A program made the position numbers and the translations under genes. From contig CM070609.1 of assembly GCA_036346395.1 (NCBI GenBank), positions 42,728,777 to 42,792,776 on the forward strand: a stretch of DNA of 64,000 bases, written 5' to 3'. Below the pieces are notes generated by a model, which ran no database searches, was not told the DNA's origin, and was given only the letters and a program-made list of their open reading frames with translations. The number at the start of each line of letters is the position of its first letter. The stretch's first letter is position 1. Positions 46,501 to 57,362 of this stretch are shown here, in pieces. This DNA comes from Hsuehochloa calcarea. Its lineage: Eukaryota > Streptophyta > Magnoliopsida > Poales > Poaceae.

Positions 46501-46547
46501 GTATCCCTACCTTTTTACTGACCAAGTCTGAATCTCGGGGTTGAGAT

Positions 46548-46566
46548 TCCCTTAAGGGGGTAGGTT
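46548..46566 (+). promoter_or_regulatory. Polypurine tract of Tekay-1
   Basis: TTAAGGGGGTAGGT just before TGTAACAGCTC, the first bases of the 3' LTR. Confidence 0.75.
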
Positions 46567-47712
46567 TGTAACAGCTCAAAATTCAAATTTCAATTGAAAA
46601 TAAAACTTTAACTATTTTTGTGTATTTTTTGAAATTTTAAAAGAATTTTCCTTAATTATTTTAAAGCTAAAATAATTTATTTGCAAAATTTATTACCAAT
46701 TAGAGGTTGGAATTATTTTATTTAAATCTAGAATGCCCTTGAGAATTTCTATGAATTTTATCATAATTTTTTAATTTTATTTGCTATTTTATAAAGCCTT
46801 TTTGAATTTTTTGGGATTATTTAAATTAGAAAATGAATTAAAATTCACCAGCACAGTACTGGGTTGAATCCTCCCGGCCCAGCACCGTGCTTTGCACGCC
46901 GACCCACCTCCTCCCGCGTGTCATCGCTGCGGGCCGTCCGATCGAAATCAGACAGCCATCGCTTCTCTCGCCTCCTCACTACCGCCGACATGTGGGCCCG
47001 CCTGCGCGTCGTCTTCCTTCCCCACTTTCTTCTCCGCGCGGCCGCGTCTACGTCCTCCATTACCGCGCGCACCGAGCTCCTTCCCCGCCGCGATTCCCTC
47101 CGCACCTCCTCGCGTATTCATGCGCATTCAAATCACCATTTACTCCTACGCCCATTTCCGACCGTTTCCCCTCTTAATTGTGCGCATTTGCTTCGGACAC
47201 CCGCCGTCGCCGCCATGACTCCCGCACACGATCTCCGCCGCCCAGCCTCCCCTCACCCTATAAAAGCCAGCCCTGGTTGCGCCTCTCTCCCCTCAACCCA
47301 ACACCCCAACTCTTTGCACCCTGATCGCTCGCACACGCTCACAATTCGAGTTTCCTCGCCGCCGGCCGAAACATCGATCTTCTCCAATCCCGGCGCCATC
47401 GCGCTTCCTCTGGCCGCCCCGACCACACCATCGGCTTCACGACGTCAAGGCAATCCTCGTGCGCATCTTCTTCTGGCCCAACAACCCCCGGAACCCCTTC
47501 GCCACCAACAATCGAACTTCGCCGCCGACAACCAATGGAAGTGAAACCTTAGCGGGCATATTAGTAGTGAGGTAGAACATTAAAAATGCCTCATGAAAAT
47601 TGCCTAGTCACACACCTAAGGAAGCGTGCATTGGCTGATATAACGGGCAAATTATTCATGTGGGTAAAGTTGTATCCCCTCTGTGGAGTGTAAATATATT
47701 CGAATAGATGCG
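46567..47712 (+). repeat. Tekay-1 3' LTR, left part
   Basis: It starts TGTAACAGCTC. It has an AT-rich U3 start, then a GC-rich promoter block with TATA box ccctataaaag (about 47255-47265) and the leader shared with 28.9 kb. About 1 kb present in the 28.9-31.2 kb copy is missing around 47536 (gccgacaacc joined to aatggaagtgaaacc). It stops at ATGCG (47708-47712), the target site of SIRE-A, and resumes at 63973. Confidence 0.85.
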
Positions 47713-48528
47713 TGAGAGACCATGTGAGAGGTCCTCTATTGTGAGTGATGAGTATTTGACAACTTGTTGAATAGGTTGAGAGTTGAGTCTCTCTGCTGTT
47801 TGTACTGCTTTCGTCTTTGAATCAGATAATCGGAACTACCGTGTATGTAGCGGAAGTTCCGATAATCTAACTACCGGCGTTGAAAAGAGGAACTTCCGAT
47901 TAATCTGGGAATTTTGTTCGGTTGAAGTAATCGGAACTTCCGCACCTGGGGTCGCGGTTTGTCCGATAATACTGACGTGAGTATTCCTCTGAGACGAAAA
48001 TCAGAATTGAAAATCTGGGAGTGCGGACATTCCGATAATCGGAAGTTCCGCAATGGTAAGCGCGGAACTTCCGATAATCCCGACAGTGCGGATAATCTTC
48101 GAAATCGAACTTCATTTGTGGTAAGTGCGGAACTTCCGATTGTGTCCAGAACTGTGCAGAGAAGTATAATTTGTGATTTTGAGTTTGTATGAGTTTGAGT
48201 CTTGTACAAATATTGATGCTATGATATTGTGCAATGCTATGTGATGTGTTTTTGTATGTGTTGACTGCAGGACATCGAGACGAAGTCGTGGCGAGACACG
48301 AGGTGATCGGACTAGGCGCAGGTGGCGTTGAGGTCAGAACGGTCGGGATGTGTCGAAGACGGCATGAATCTTGAGGTGGTTGCGAGTCAAGGACAGCAAG
48401 GCGTACGGGAGGCTTCCAGAAGGTGCGTAAGGGGCGAAACGGTCTTTTCGCAAAGCGACACAAGTGGAGGCGGTTCCATTCGGGTGTAGCGGGCTTAATG
48501 GGTTGGAGGCCCATTAGCCAAGGGCTAT
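47713..48528 (+). repeat. SIRE-A 5' LTR, left part (U3), with CGGAA-TTCCG palindromes
   Basis: Starts TGAGAGACC. Between 47830 and 48140 there are at least seven occurrences of CGGAAGTTCCG/CGGAACTTCCG-like palindromes, often followed by ATAATC. It ends in ...ttagccaagggctat where SIRE-B inserted. The rejoined sequence would read ggctataaatag, so the cut lies within the TATA box. Confidence 0.8.
48524..48528. repeat. Target-site duplication of SIRE-B (left)
   Basis: GCTAT, repeated exactly at 59174-59178 on the other side of SIRE-B. Confidence 0.9.
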
Positions 48529-50306
48529 TGTTGGACCGTAAAGGCGACTAGAGGGGGGGTGAATAGGAGCACACTCACTTTTTCACAAATTATGAACTCA
48601 ATACAATTTCACTCCAGTAGCTATTAGAAAGCTATGAAGATCAATATACCAAGACAAATGGAAGACTAGTATTGAATCCAATTAAACCCCTAAGCAATGC
48701 TACAAAATCAACTAAGATTGCAAAGACTCAAGACGGGCGGTCGACCACTGACCCAATCGGTCGGACCGATTGCGTCAGCGGTCGACCGGCGTTATCTTGG
48801 CGGTCGGACCGCTCCAAAATCGGTCGACCGGTGATGACGGGCGGTCCGACCGCCGACTCGAACCGATCCGCAATGAGAAATCACCCGATGACGAAGTTGC
48901 AATAAGGTGAAACTTTTGATTCTCAACTCTAATCTTTATGAAACTTTGCGCACACCTTCTATATGCTATTGAGGACCTATTCCAATCGAATATTATGATA
49001 ATTCTTGGAACGATCTTGAGCAATTGCCAATTGATTAACGAAGGTCTAAAACCGCAAGAACGAAAACTTGATCCTAAAGCTTGTTTGTGAGGATTGATGA
49101 TCAAGATGATGCTAGATAGATTCACACATATCACAGCAAGCTAATTCACGTGAAAGAATCAATCACAAACTCGCGGATCAAAGAAAGCCCTAAAACACGA
49201 AATTGAAAGCAAGAACGAAAAGAGACTTATCTCAAGCAAACCTTGCATAGATTGATTTCGTGATTGTTGCCGGATTACATCCACACCATCATGGATCAAG
49301 GCCAATCAAAGATCACGAAATTCAACACAAACCATCAAGAGCCCTTGCCTCCACCTCAACTCCCTAAAGACAATTAGGGTTTTGAAACATAAAAGGCGAG
49401 AGAGGGAGAGGTGCAGCCACCATCTCCTCCTATTTATAGTGGAGGCCTAAAACTCTTAGGGTTTGACTCTCTTGGGCTCCCGCAAGGCCCACTAACAAAC
49501 GGGTCACACACGCACGCTTGCGCGCCGTCTTTAACTTTTTGACCTAAACCGCTTCACCATGCGTCATGGATTTGCCAATAGGTCACCCTTGTCCATCTTG
49601 TGTCACGCTTGAGTCGTTGACTCACCCGCATCGCCAATCGCTCGACCTCAACTCTTCGAGTCTAGTCCCGATCCTCCTCGCCGCTGACCGTCGTTGACCA
49701 CCAAGCAACCCGCACAACCACGCATAAGTAAACACGAATTCGGGAACAAGTTCTTCACAACTTGACCCATGTTAGTCAAAACATGCATCATGCAAATCAT
49801 ATGCCATGAAACCAATGACTTTGACCTAACAAAACAACATCGCCACGAGTTGGCCGACGCTCAAGTAGAAACCGGTCCGACCGCTCAGTGAGCCGGTCGG
49901 ACCGCCCCATGGCCGGCGGACCGCTCCTCGTGAGCGGCCGGACCGCCTGGGACTTAGCCGAATTTCATACCCTCAAAACCGAAACCTTCGAAACTTAAAT
50001 CCAATAGAACTTTTATCGAGACTCCAAAATTATGAGACCAAGTGCATTGGAATCCCTCACTTGCCTACAACATCTATTTTTGGCCCACTCGCTTTTGAAC
50101 ACTTTTAGGTCACCGCCGTCCGATCGCCCACATGGCCGGCCCGACCGATTTGGGACCGGCCGGACCGCCGATGCAAGGACCGGTCGGACCGCCTCGCCCG
50201 TAATACCTGTAGCTTTGTCGAAAACACGTGAAACTACAAACCGTAAACGCCATTGCCAATTGTCACATCATCCTAAGATCTCGAACATATCCCCATGAAA
50301 TCCACA
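48529..50306 (-). repeat. SIRE-B 3' LTR
   Basis: On the plus strand TGTTGGACCG...TCCACA; on the minus strand it starts TGTGGATTTC and ends GGTCCAACA. It has clusters of CGGTCGGACCG/CGGTCCGACCG palindromes (48737-48870 and 49870-50200), a minus-strand TATA (plus-strand ctatttatag, about 49431) and the TAGTCGCCTTTACGG end. It is a nearly collinear copy of 57363-59173, differing mainly by small gaps at CAG/CTG sites. Confidence 0.9.
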
Positions 50307-52085
50307 ATCTCCCCTTGATGAACACATTGGCAATTATCCGTAAATGTAAGTAAGAGGTTTGAAAACGAGTTTACTCAGCTTTTAGCACAAAGGCACAACT
50401 TGGTCCATAAGCAAGAAAAAGCAATGTAAGTGACCAGGCTGGCATCAGAATAGTATAGGCATGTGAGACAAGGCTAAAGTAAGCATAAAAACTTTGATTT
50501 CCAGAAAAAAATTCAAAATTCTCACATGAGGTCCATATGAAAGAACAATTGTTCAATTGACCTATGATCATTGTGAGTATAAAAGAATGCAATTCAAGTT
50601 ATGAATATTCAATAAGACAATAAGAATGCAACTCAAGAACTCCCCCTCACTATGATCCTCAATTTTCAAATTTTCAGTTTCTCCCCTTTGTATAAACTTC
50701 CCCCCCAATAAGGAAATATCTTCTTATTAACACATCTTCTCTTCTCATTTAACGCATCTTCTCCCCCTTTGACAATGGATTCATCAAGGAATCACGCCTT
50801 CCTCTCATCCAGAGATAACAAATATAGAATAAAGAAAGAAGCAGAAACAAAAGAAGCGTAAAGAGAAATATGCATGAAATGCAATGGAGTGGCTTCATTT
50901 TTTATATTTTTCAATTTTTGATTACAAGAAGCTTTGGAGATTACCCAAAAGAACAAGCTAGTATCTCTAATGTTTGCACAAACAGCATATCAAGCCTGAC
51001 AGCGCTAGCAAGATCATGGTAAGACATATATATCAAAGCTAAGCACAAAGGCTCAAAAGTAAAGCAGTAGATTTGATCAATTTAAGCAACGCTTCAAATT
51101 CAGTAAGTTCATCAACAGGGATCCTAAAGTGAAATTGGCCATGTCAAAATGTCAAAGTGAGATCAAAAATCTAACAAAAACCACATTAAGAGTCAATCAA
51201 GTCCCGTATTGAATCATTTTGCTCAATATTTTGTAAACGCCCATTTGTCAATATTTTTTTTTCATTTGCATTGAATATTGAAGTTGACTAATGATCTAAC
51301 TTAGTGACAAGATCCTGGACTAGGAGCCATCCACAAACTCATCCTAAGCTTCGACCAAAAGTTGATTAAAGGTATATCTTAGTAAAGAAGATCCTGGACT
51401 AGGAGCCATCCACAAACTCTTTCTAAGCTTCTACCGGGCGACAAATGTTGAGGTTCATGTCATTTCGACAAGCAATCCCCATGAAATCGTTCGGTTCATC
51501 AAACTATCTCCAAGTTCATGTCATTTGACAAGCGCCTCGTAAGAATAGTTTGGCACAATTTAAGCATAAGACAATCTTAATTTTCATTTTTCACATGAGC
51601 AGTTTAGAATCTCAAGAACACAAAAGCTCAAGTAATGGTCAATTTTAGATCAAAGAGCTAACAAAGCAATTCGACAGGCCAATGTCACAAGAGGAGCACT
51701 AATTGCGCAACTCGCTAAAACATCCACAAATTGCAATTTCTTAGTTTGAGTTGTTTAAAAGGTTCTAGCTCATATAGCAAAGACTTAGCTACACATGTAA
51801 AAGCATGATAATTCTAGCAAGTCAAAGAACTAGACATGACATTGAGTAAGAATTGAAATACAAAAGCTCTAAAGGGTAATAGGCAAAGCTTCATCAATTT
51901 TTTAAAAATAAGCGAAACCTTATATTACAATGCATCTTTTGGATTTTTCATACCATTTGTTGTAACCACTTGTTGAAGTTTTCATATGAATGCAATATGA
52001 CACAATGAGATGCAATTAAAAGCCTAAGAACCTAAAAAGTTCAAAAGATCACTAAGTTCGTAAAAGAACAATAAAAGATCAAAAG
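50307..52085 (-). other. SIRE-B 3' untranslated region and polypurine tract
   Basis: About 1.8 kb between the RNase H end and the 3' LTR with no open frame of note. The plus-strand ATCTCCCCTTGA at 50307-50318 is the reverse complement of the polypurine tract TCAAGGGGAGAT. Two direct near-repeats lie at about 51309-51360 and 51387-51440 (both contain GATCCTGGACTAGGAGCCAT). SIRE-type elements often have a long spacer here, sometimes an env-like ORF; none is visible. Confidence 0.6.
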
Positions 52086-52089
52086 AACA

Positions 52090-52560
52090 AGGAAAGATAA
52101 GAAAAAATTAAACTCCCCCTCAAACCAACCCATAAGGATAAATTACGCCTAACTCGCTTCTTAAGGAGGAAAATCTGGTTTGATCTAAAGGCTTGGTAAG
52201 AATATCTGCCAATTGAGCTTGGACTCTCGAAGTGCATCACAATATCACCTTTTTCAACATGATCTTTAAGGAAGTGAAAGCGAATGTCTATGTGTTTAGT
52301 CCTAGAATGTTGCACCGGGTTTTAGCAATATTAATAGCGTATGTTATCACGTAAAAGAGGAACACTAGCAAAGTTTAACCCATAATCTTTCAAAGTGGAC
52401 GCCATCCACAAAATCAGCTCAAAGAACTAGCGCAGCTACATACTCCGCCTTAGCAAAGGATTGTGCAATGTAAGACTGCTTCCTAGAAGACCAAGATACA
52501 AGAGAAGTGCCTAGGAAGTGACAGTGCTCGAGGTACTCTTCCTATCTAACCGACACCCGC
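52090..52560 (-). pseudogene. SIRE-B RNase H (broken)
   Basis: On the minus strand, the last part reads QHSRTKHIDIRFHFLKDHVE (about 52315-52255), the conserved C-terminal motif of Copia RNase H. Upstream pieces near 52500-52400 (KQSYIAQSFAKAEYVA in a shifted frame) carry the central motif. Several frameshifts are present. Confidence 0.75.
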
Positions 52561-52699
52561 AAAATCGAATCAAAAACCTCTAATGGACAAAGTCAAGAGC
52601 AGAATACCAAATGCCATATAAGAGGGTAGAGTGTAAATACCGAATATGCGCTTAACGGCTTGGCGATGGGAAGTTCTCGAGACGCTCAAATCTTGCACA

Positions 52700-53620
52700 A
52701 AGGCATACCGTGAAGTGAATGTCCGGTCTCGAGGCCACAAATCTGTAGGGAGCCGATCATGTCACAGACTCGCGTTGATCCACGACTTCTCCTTCCTCAT
52801 CCGGATCCAAAATAATCGGTTGCCATGGGAGTGGAAATTGGCTTGCAATCACCCATGTTGAAGCGCTTGAGTAGATCTTTAGTGTACTTCGTCCGATGGA
52901 TGAAAGTTCCTTCCTTGCATTGCTTGATTTGAAGTCCCAAAAGTAATTAAGCTCTCCCATCATACTCATCTCAAATTCCTGGACATAGTGTCGTAAAAGT
53001 CGAAACAAGAGCATTAGAGGAACCACCAAAATAATATCATCCACGTAAATTTGAGCAAGCGTGAAGTTATTGTCACGCCTAAGAATAAATAGAGTTTTAT
53101 CCACTTTACCCATCTCAAAATTATTTTTAAGCAAGAAGGTCTTTAGTCTATCATACCAGGGCTCTAGGGGCTTGTTTAAGACCATATAATGCTTTAGATA
53201 GCTTGAAAACACGATTTGGATATTTAGGATCCTCAAAACCGTGGGGTTGCTTAACATACACTTCTTCATCTATGAAACCATTTAAAAGGCACTTTTAACA
53301 TCCATCCGATATAATTTAAAACCTTTTGATGCAAAAATGCAAGCGAGAATGCGAATGGCTTCTAGTCTAGCAACAGAGCAAATGTCTCATCAAAATCTAA
53401 CCCTCAACTTGGTCAAACCACGAGCTACCAATCGGCTTTATTTCTAACCACGTAACCATCCTCACCTTGTTTATTCTTAAACACCCAACGGGTTCCTATA
53501 ACATTATGACCACTAGGAGGTTCTACTAGGTTCCAAACTTTGTTTCTTTCAAAATTCTCTAACTCTTCATGCATGGCATTTACCCAACTAGAATCGATAA
53601 AGCATGTGATATATCGCGGG
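52700..53620 (-). pseudogene. SIRE-B reverse transcriptase (broken)
   Basis: The minus-strand frame 53269-52757 shows PWYDRLKTFLLKNNFEMGKV, DKTLFILRRDNNF and the catalytic AQIYVDDIILV (about 53055-53025), then EFEMSMMGEL. N-terminal blocks are out of frame to the right (GFIDEEVYVKQPHGFE-like near 53270, and a WVFKNKQGE-like block near 53480). Stops and frameshifts every few hundred bases. Confidence 0.8.
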
Positions 53621-53899
53621 GTTCAAAAGAAGCAACAAAAGCCGAATGAGAGTAGAGATTTGGATCATTATACCGGAGCGAGTGACTCGCTCATGTAGAT
53701 TACCTAGTATCCGCTCCGAGGATCTTTGTCTCTGAATGCGAAGTGGAGCGCCGGGTGAGATGTCGTTTCTTCGACCTCCGCAGTATCTGCTGATGATGAT
53801 GATGCAGCAGAGCCTCAATCAAGGTGAAGTAGACGTGCGAGTTCTTGTATCAATATGGGCGCCTCGGCGGAAGCAGATGAGGGAATGACATTAGCTTCG

Positions 53900-54845
53900 T
53901 CCTCATCTTCCTCCACAAAAATGCTCTCTGTCACACCAGAAATCATCTCAGAGTAATTGATCTAGCTCGTGGCTAGTCTCATCAAAAGTGACATTACAAG
54001 TCTCCCAATAAGGTTAGTCTCAGATTAAAAACCCAAAACCCTCGAATGAGCAGGATAACCGAAATACCCCATCAAAAGTTCTTGATTCAAATTTATCTAA
54101 GTTGCTGTCTTAAGGATAAAACATTTTGATCCAAAACTCAAAATGCGAAATGAGGGTTTTCTACCAAAACGAAGCTCATAAGGAGTCTTGCCTAAAGAAG
54201 GTCTCAAAAAGACACAATTTGCAATATGGCAAGCAGAGCAATAGCTTCGCCCAAAATCTCCTGTGTTATACTCATCTAGCATCGTCCTAGCCATTTCGAC
54301 TAAGGTCCTATTCTTCCTTTCCACCACGCCATTTTGTTCAGGGACGTGTGGAGAGGAGAACTGATGCTCAATACCACGCCAAAGACAAAAGAAGCAAAAG
54401 AAGCATTTTTGAACTCCGTGCCATTATCACTGCGAATCGCTCTCAAAGCACCATGAAGCTCAGAAGCCAAACGAAGAACAAGGTCATGAAAATAACCAAA
54501 AGCTTCATCTTTTGAAGTAAGAAAGAACACCCAAGTATATCTAGAAAGATCATCGACTATGACAAGAATATACCATTTTCCACCGATCGATCGGACTCTA
54601 GCAGACCAACAAGATCTATATGAAGCAACTGTCCCGGTCCGTCTCCATAACCATAGTCACGTAGAGGGTGTGGGCAAAGAACTTGTTTGCCATGCCTACG
54701 AGGCGCACAAATCGCATCTTTGATACTTTGAGTTTGGGCAAACCTCTCATAAGATCAAGGTTGCTAACTCGCCGATGATCAAAACCAATGTGCCCCAAAC
54801 GTCGATGCCAAAGCCGAAAATCGAAAAAGATGTAAGCAAACATTT
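53900..54845 (-). pseudogene. SIRE-B integrase (broken)
   Basis: Read right to left: GAG-pre-integrase FRLWHRRLGHIGF (about 54820-54780) and LRGLPKLKV. Then, after frameshifts, the core YSRYTWVFF-like near 54545 and SKDEAFGYFHDLVLRLASE. Next comes IRSDNGTEFKNASF (about 54440-54400), the second catalytic Asp region, and VVERKNRTLVEMARTMLDEY (about 54330-54270), the Glu region. It ends with LGKTPYELRFGRKPS. Catalytic residues are present in separate fragments. Confidence 0.85.
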
Positions 54846-54849
54846 AAGA

Positions 54850-55320
54850 GATCCAAAGAAGAGATTCGAAAAATCACCTCAAAAATTCTACCAACTCTAG
54901 AGATTCCAAACACAAGCTCACCAAGAGAATCAAGCACACGACAAGCATTTTTCTTAAAAACCGCCTCATAGCCATCATCAAGAAGCCGAGAAATGTAAAG
55001 GAGATTATACCTAAGCTTGTCCACAAGAGCGACATCCTTTAAAATGAATTTGTTGTTCACCCTAATTGATCATGTTCCTTCAATTCGCCCTTGTGTATCA
55101 TCTCCAAAGGTGATGAAGTCATCACCGTTGCTCGCGTGAAAGAGGTGAACCATTTTGAGTTCCGGTCATGTGACGTGAACATCCGAGTCAACGAACCACG
55201 TGTTCTTCCCTTTCCGCGATAATCCCGAAAATCAAGGAACAAAAGAACGATGTGTCTCAATCTCAAGTTAGATAAACATGATTTAGGAATCCAAAGATCG
55301 AGACACACGCCTCGCAAGGA
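54850..55320 (-). pseudogene. SIRE-B protease region (broken)
   Basis: The minus strand from about 55200 shows a damaged active-site neighbourhood (SHDRNSKWFTSFTRA) and TFGDD-like sequence. Then 55060-54850 reads NNKFILKDVALVDKLRYNLL and RLLDDGYEAVFKK, the conserved tail of the SIRE protease/linker. SIRE-A keeps the same block at about 63107-63165. Confidence 0.75.
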
Positions 55321-55589
55321 GTATACAAACCGTAAGTACTATCCTTGATTTCATCTAACATTCGGTTATGAGCAATGTTTAAATTAAAATGAGACTTGAA
55401 TCGTCCATGGGCGGTCTCGACGTTAGGTCAAGGTCGAGCCGGCGACCAAAACGGTCAGACTGGTGACCACCAGCGGTCTGATAAACATTAAAATTAGGAT
55501 ATTTAGAAACATAATGATTTGCATGAGAGAAAAATCCTAATCCAGGTTTATTCTTTTCAATGTTACCATGTCTCATAGAAGCTCTAGGT

Positions 55590-56330
55590 TGCATGAATGA
55601 AATTCTATCAAAATTGTTTCTTACCTTTAGAAAATTTCTCTAATGTATCATGAAGGTAAGCATTTTCTTTACTCAAGTTAACACAAGCATCACAAGTTTT
55701 ATCCATAGATTTCTCCCTATACAAAGCAATTTCAAGCTTAAGAGCGGAACATGAAGCACAAGTAGTATTTTCAATATTGTCTTTAAGCTTAGCATATTTG
55801 ACTCTAGCAGCTTCTAAGATATCTTTGATTTCACGTTCTTTTTCTAAACATGAAGTGCAAGGACTAGAATCAAACACATCAAAAGCAATCAATTTACTAG
55901 ATTCTAAACATTTTTCACAAGGAGCACTTTTAATTTCATTTAGTTCAGATCTAGCATTCTCAAGTTGTTGTACAGAAATATTATGAGCGTTTGTAACTTA
56001 GTAATTTCGAGTGCATAGCATGACAAGATAAACATTCATCAGGTTCAAGAGTCTTAGCATTTTTAAGCTCTACTTTTAGTTTGTTAATCTTTGACTCTAA
56101 TTTCTTATTTTTTGTCATAACAAATTCTAGCGCTTCATCTTGACTAAGCAATTGCTCAACTATAGAATCATATTTAGCGTAAAGCTCATCATAAGAAAAA
56201 GATACCTCATCATCATCAATGTTGTCTGTCGACCATGAAGCACATGCTAGTGAAGTCTTTGGCCTTCCCTTTCTTTTGCCTTGAGGATCTCCTCCTCCTT
56301 GTCCTCCTCACTCCCGGTATCCACATCGCT
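55590..56330 (-). pseudogene. SIRE-B gag C-terminal extension: coiled coil with CxxC motifs
   Basis: On the minus strand, CLSC (about 56025), CEKC (55920), CTSC (55862), CASC (55765) and CDAC (55700) are spaced 19-35 residues apart in a Lys/Glu/Leu-rich coiled coil. The extension ends LHDTLEKFSKGKKQF. It is homologous to 61395-62180 of SIRE-A. Its role is unknown; spacing and pairing would suit metal binding. Confidence 0.7.
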
Positions 56331-56439
56331 CAAGGATTGATCCTCAAAGGCAAGGACCCGGTGAGCGACCTTCACAAGCTTATTCGCCTCATACCTTGAT
56401 TTGTTGAAAGGAGGCTTCTTCCAAGTGGCTTTCCTTCCT

Positions 56440-57306
56440 TATGATTGCTCTTACCTTTCACTTGGGGCAATTTGCGGATATGATTTAGCTCACCACATTC
56501 ATAGCATGTCACCGACCACCTCTCTTTTGTTTCTCACATTATTGTAGGCCCGAGTGAATTTTTTAGCTAGAAGAGCTAACTCTGTTTCAAGAATACTTTC
56601 AAGCTCCTCTTCATGAATAGCGGATAAACAAGCAAATGAAAATCCGTAAGAAGATTCAAAAGAGTCATCAAAAGCCTTTTGAGAGGATCCGCTACCAAAG
56701 CTAAATTATCTTTCTTGGGATGATCAACTCTTTTAATTTCATGAGTCTTGAGTTTACTATAAAGCAATTCTAAAGTAAGACTTGAAAGATCAACATTTTC
56801 CTCTATAGCAAGAGCTTTCATCTCCCACTCCTTGGTGTTGATTGCACCAAGAGATGGGTGGCATTTTCAGATTGAGAATATTCAATATCAACGACTTTCA
56901 TTTGATTAATTACTTTATTAAAGCGATCGAAAATGTCATCGATGCTCTCTCCAGACGCATCTCAAATTTATTGTATTCACGCTTGTAAACAGCTTACGCA
57001 CCTTTTTGATTTGGGACGAACCTCATGATATGTTTCGAGAGTGTTCCAAATTTCATGCGCAGCTTGAAAGATTACAAATTCGATCATATTCTTGTCTACC
57101 AAGTGCACCATATAAAAGATTCTTAGTCTTATTGTTGTTAGCCAAAAGAATTACGAAGCGAGTGTAGCAATTTGTGAATAACGGTGGGGCTCTAACAACA
57201 TCCCAAATAGCTTGTCCTCGCTCTCAAGAAAGACGCGCATGCGATTCTTCCAATAGGCATAGTCGTGCCCATCGAAGATATGCGGTTTAGTAGAAAACTT
57301 ATCCAT
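56440..57306 (-). pseudogene. SIRE-B gag (broken)
   Basis: Minus-strand ATG at 57306 starts MDKFSTKP, then HDYAYWKNRMR (out of frame), and a block with HEIWNTLETYHE near 57050-57010. The UBN2-type core continues to ENVDLSSLTLELLYSKLKTH (56805-56745). A damaged CCHC knuckle (CYECGELNHI...) lies near 56500-56465. Multiple frameshifts. It corresponds to 60059-60910 of SIRE-A. Confidence 0.8.
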
Positions 57307-57348
57307 CGCCAAAGTTGGTGGCCTGTTAAGATCAAAATTGAACTAACC

Positions 57349-57360
57349 GGCTCGATACCA
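57349..57360 (-). promoter_or_regulatory. Primer-binding site of SIRE-B
   Basis: The plus-strand GGCTCGATACCA is the reverse complement of TGGTATCGAGCC; the consensus TGGTATCAGAGCC has lost one A, again at a CAG. Confidence 0.8.
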
Positions 57361-57362
57361 CT

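Noticed and set aside
50307..52085. Possible env-like ORF between RNase H and 3' LTR of SIRE-B
   Set aside because: Some SIRE relatives have one, but here no frame of useful length, signal peptide or membrane segment is visible.
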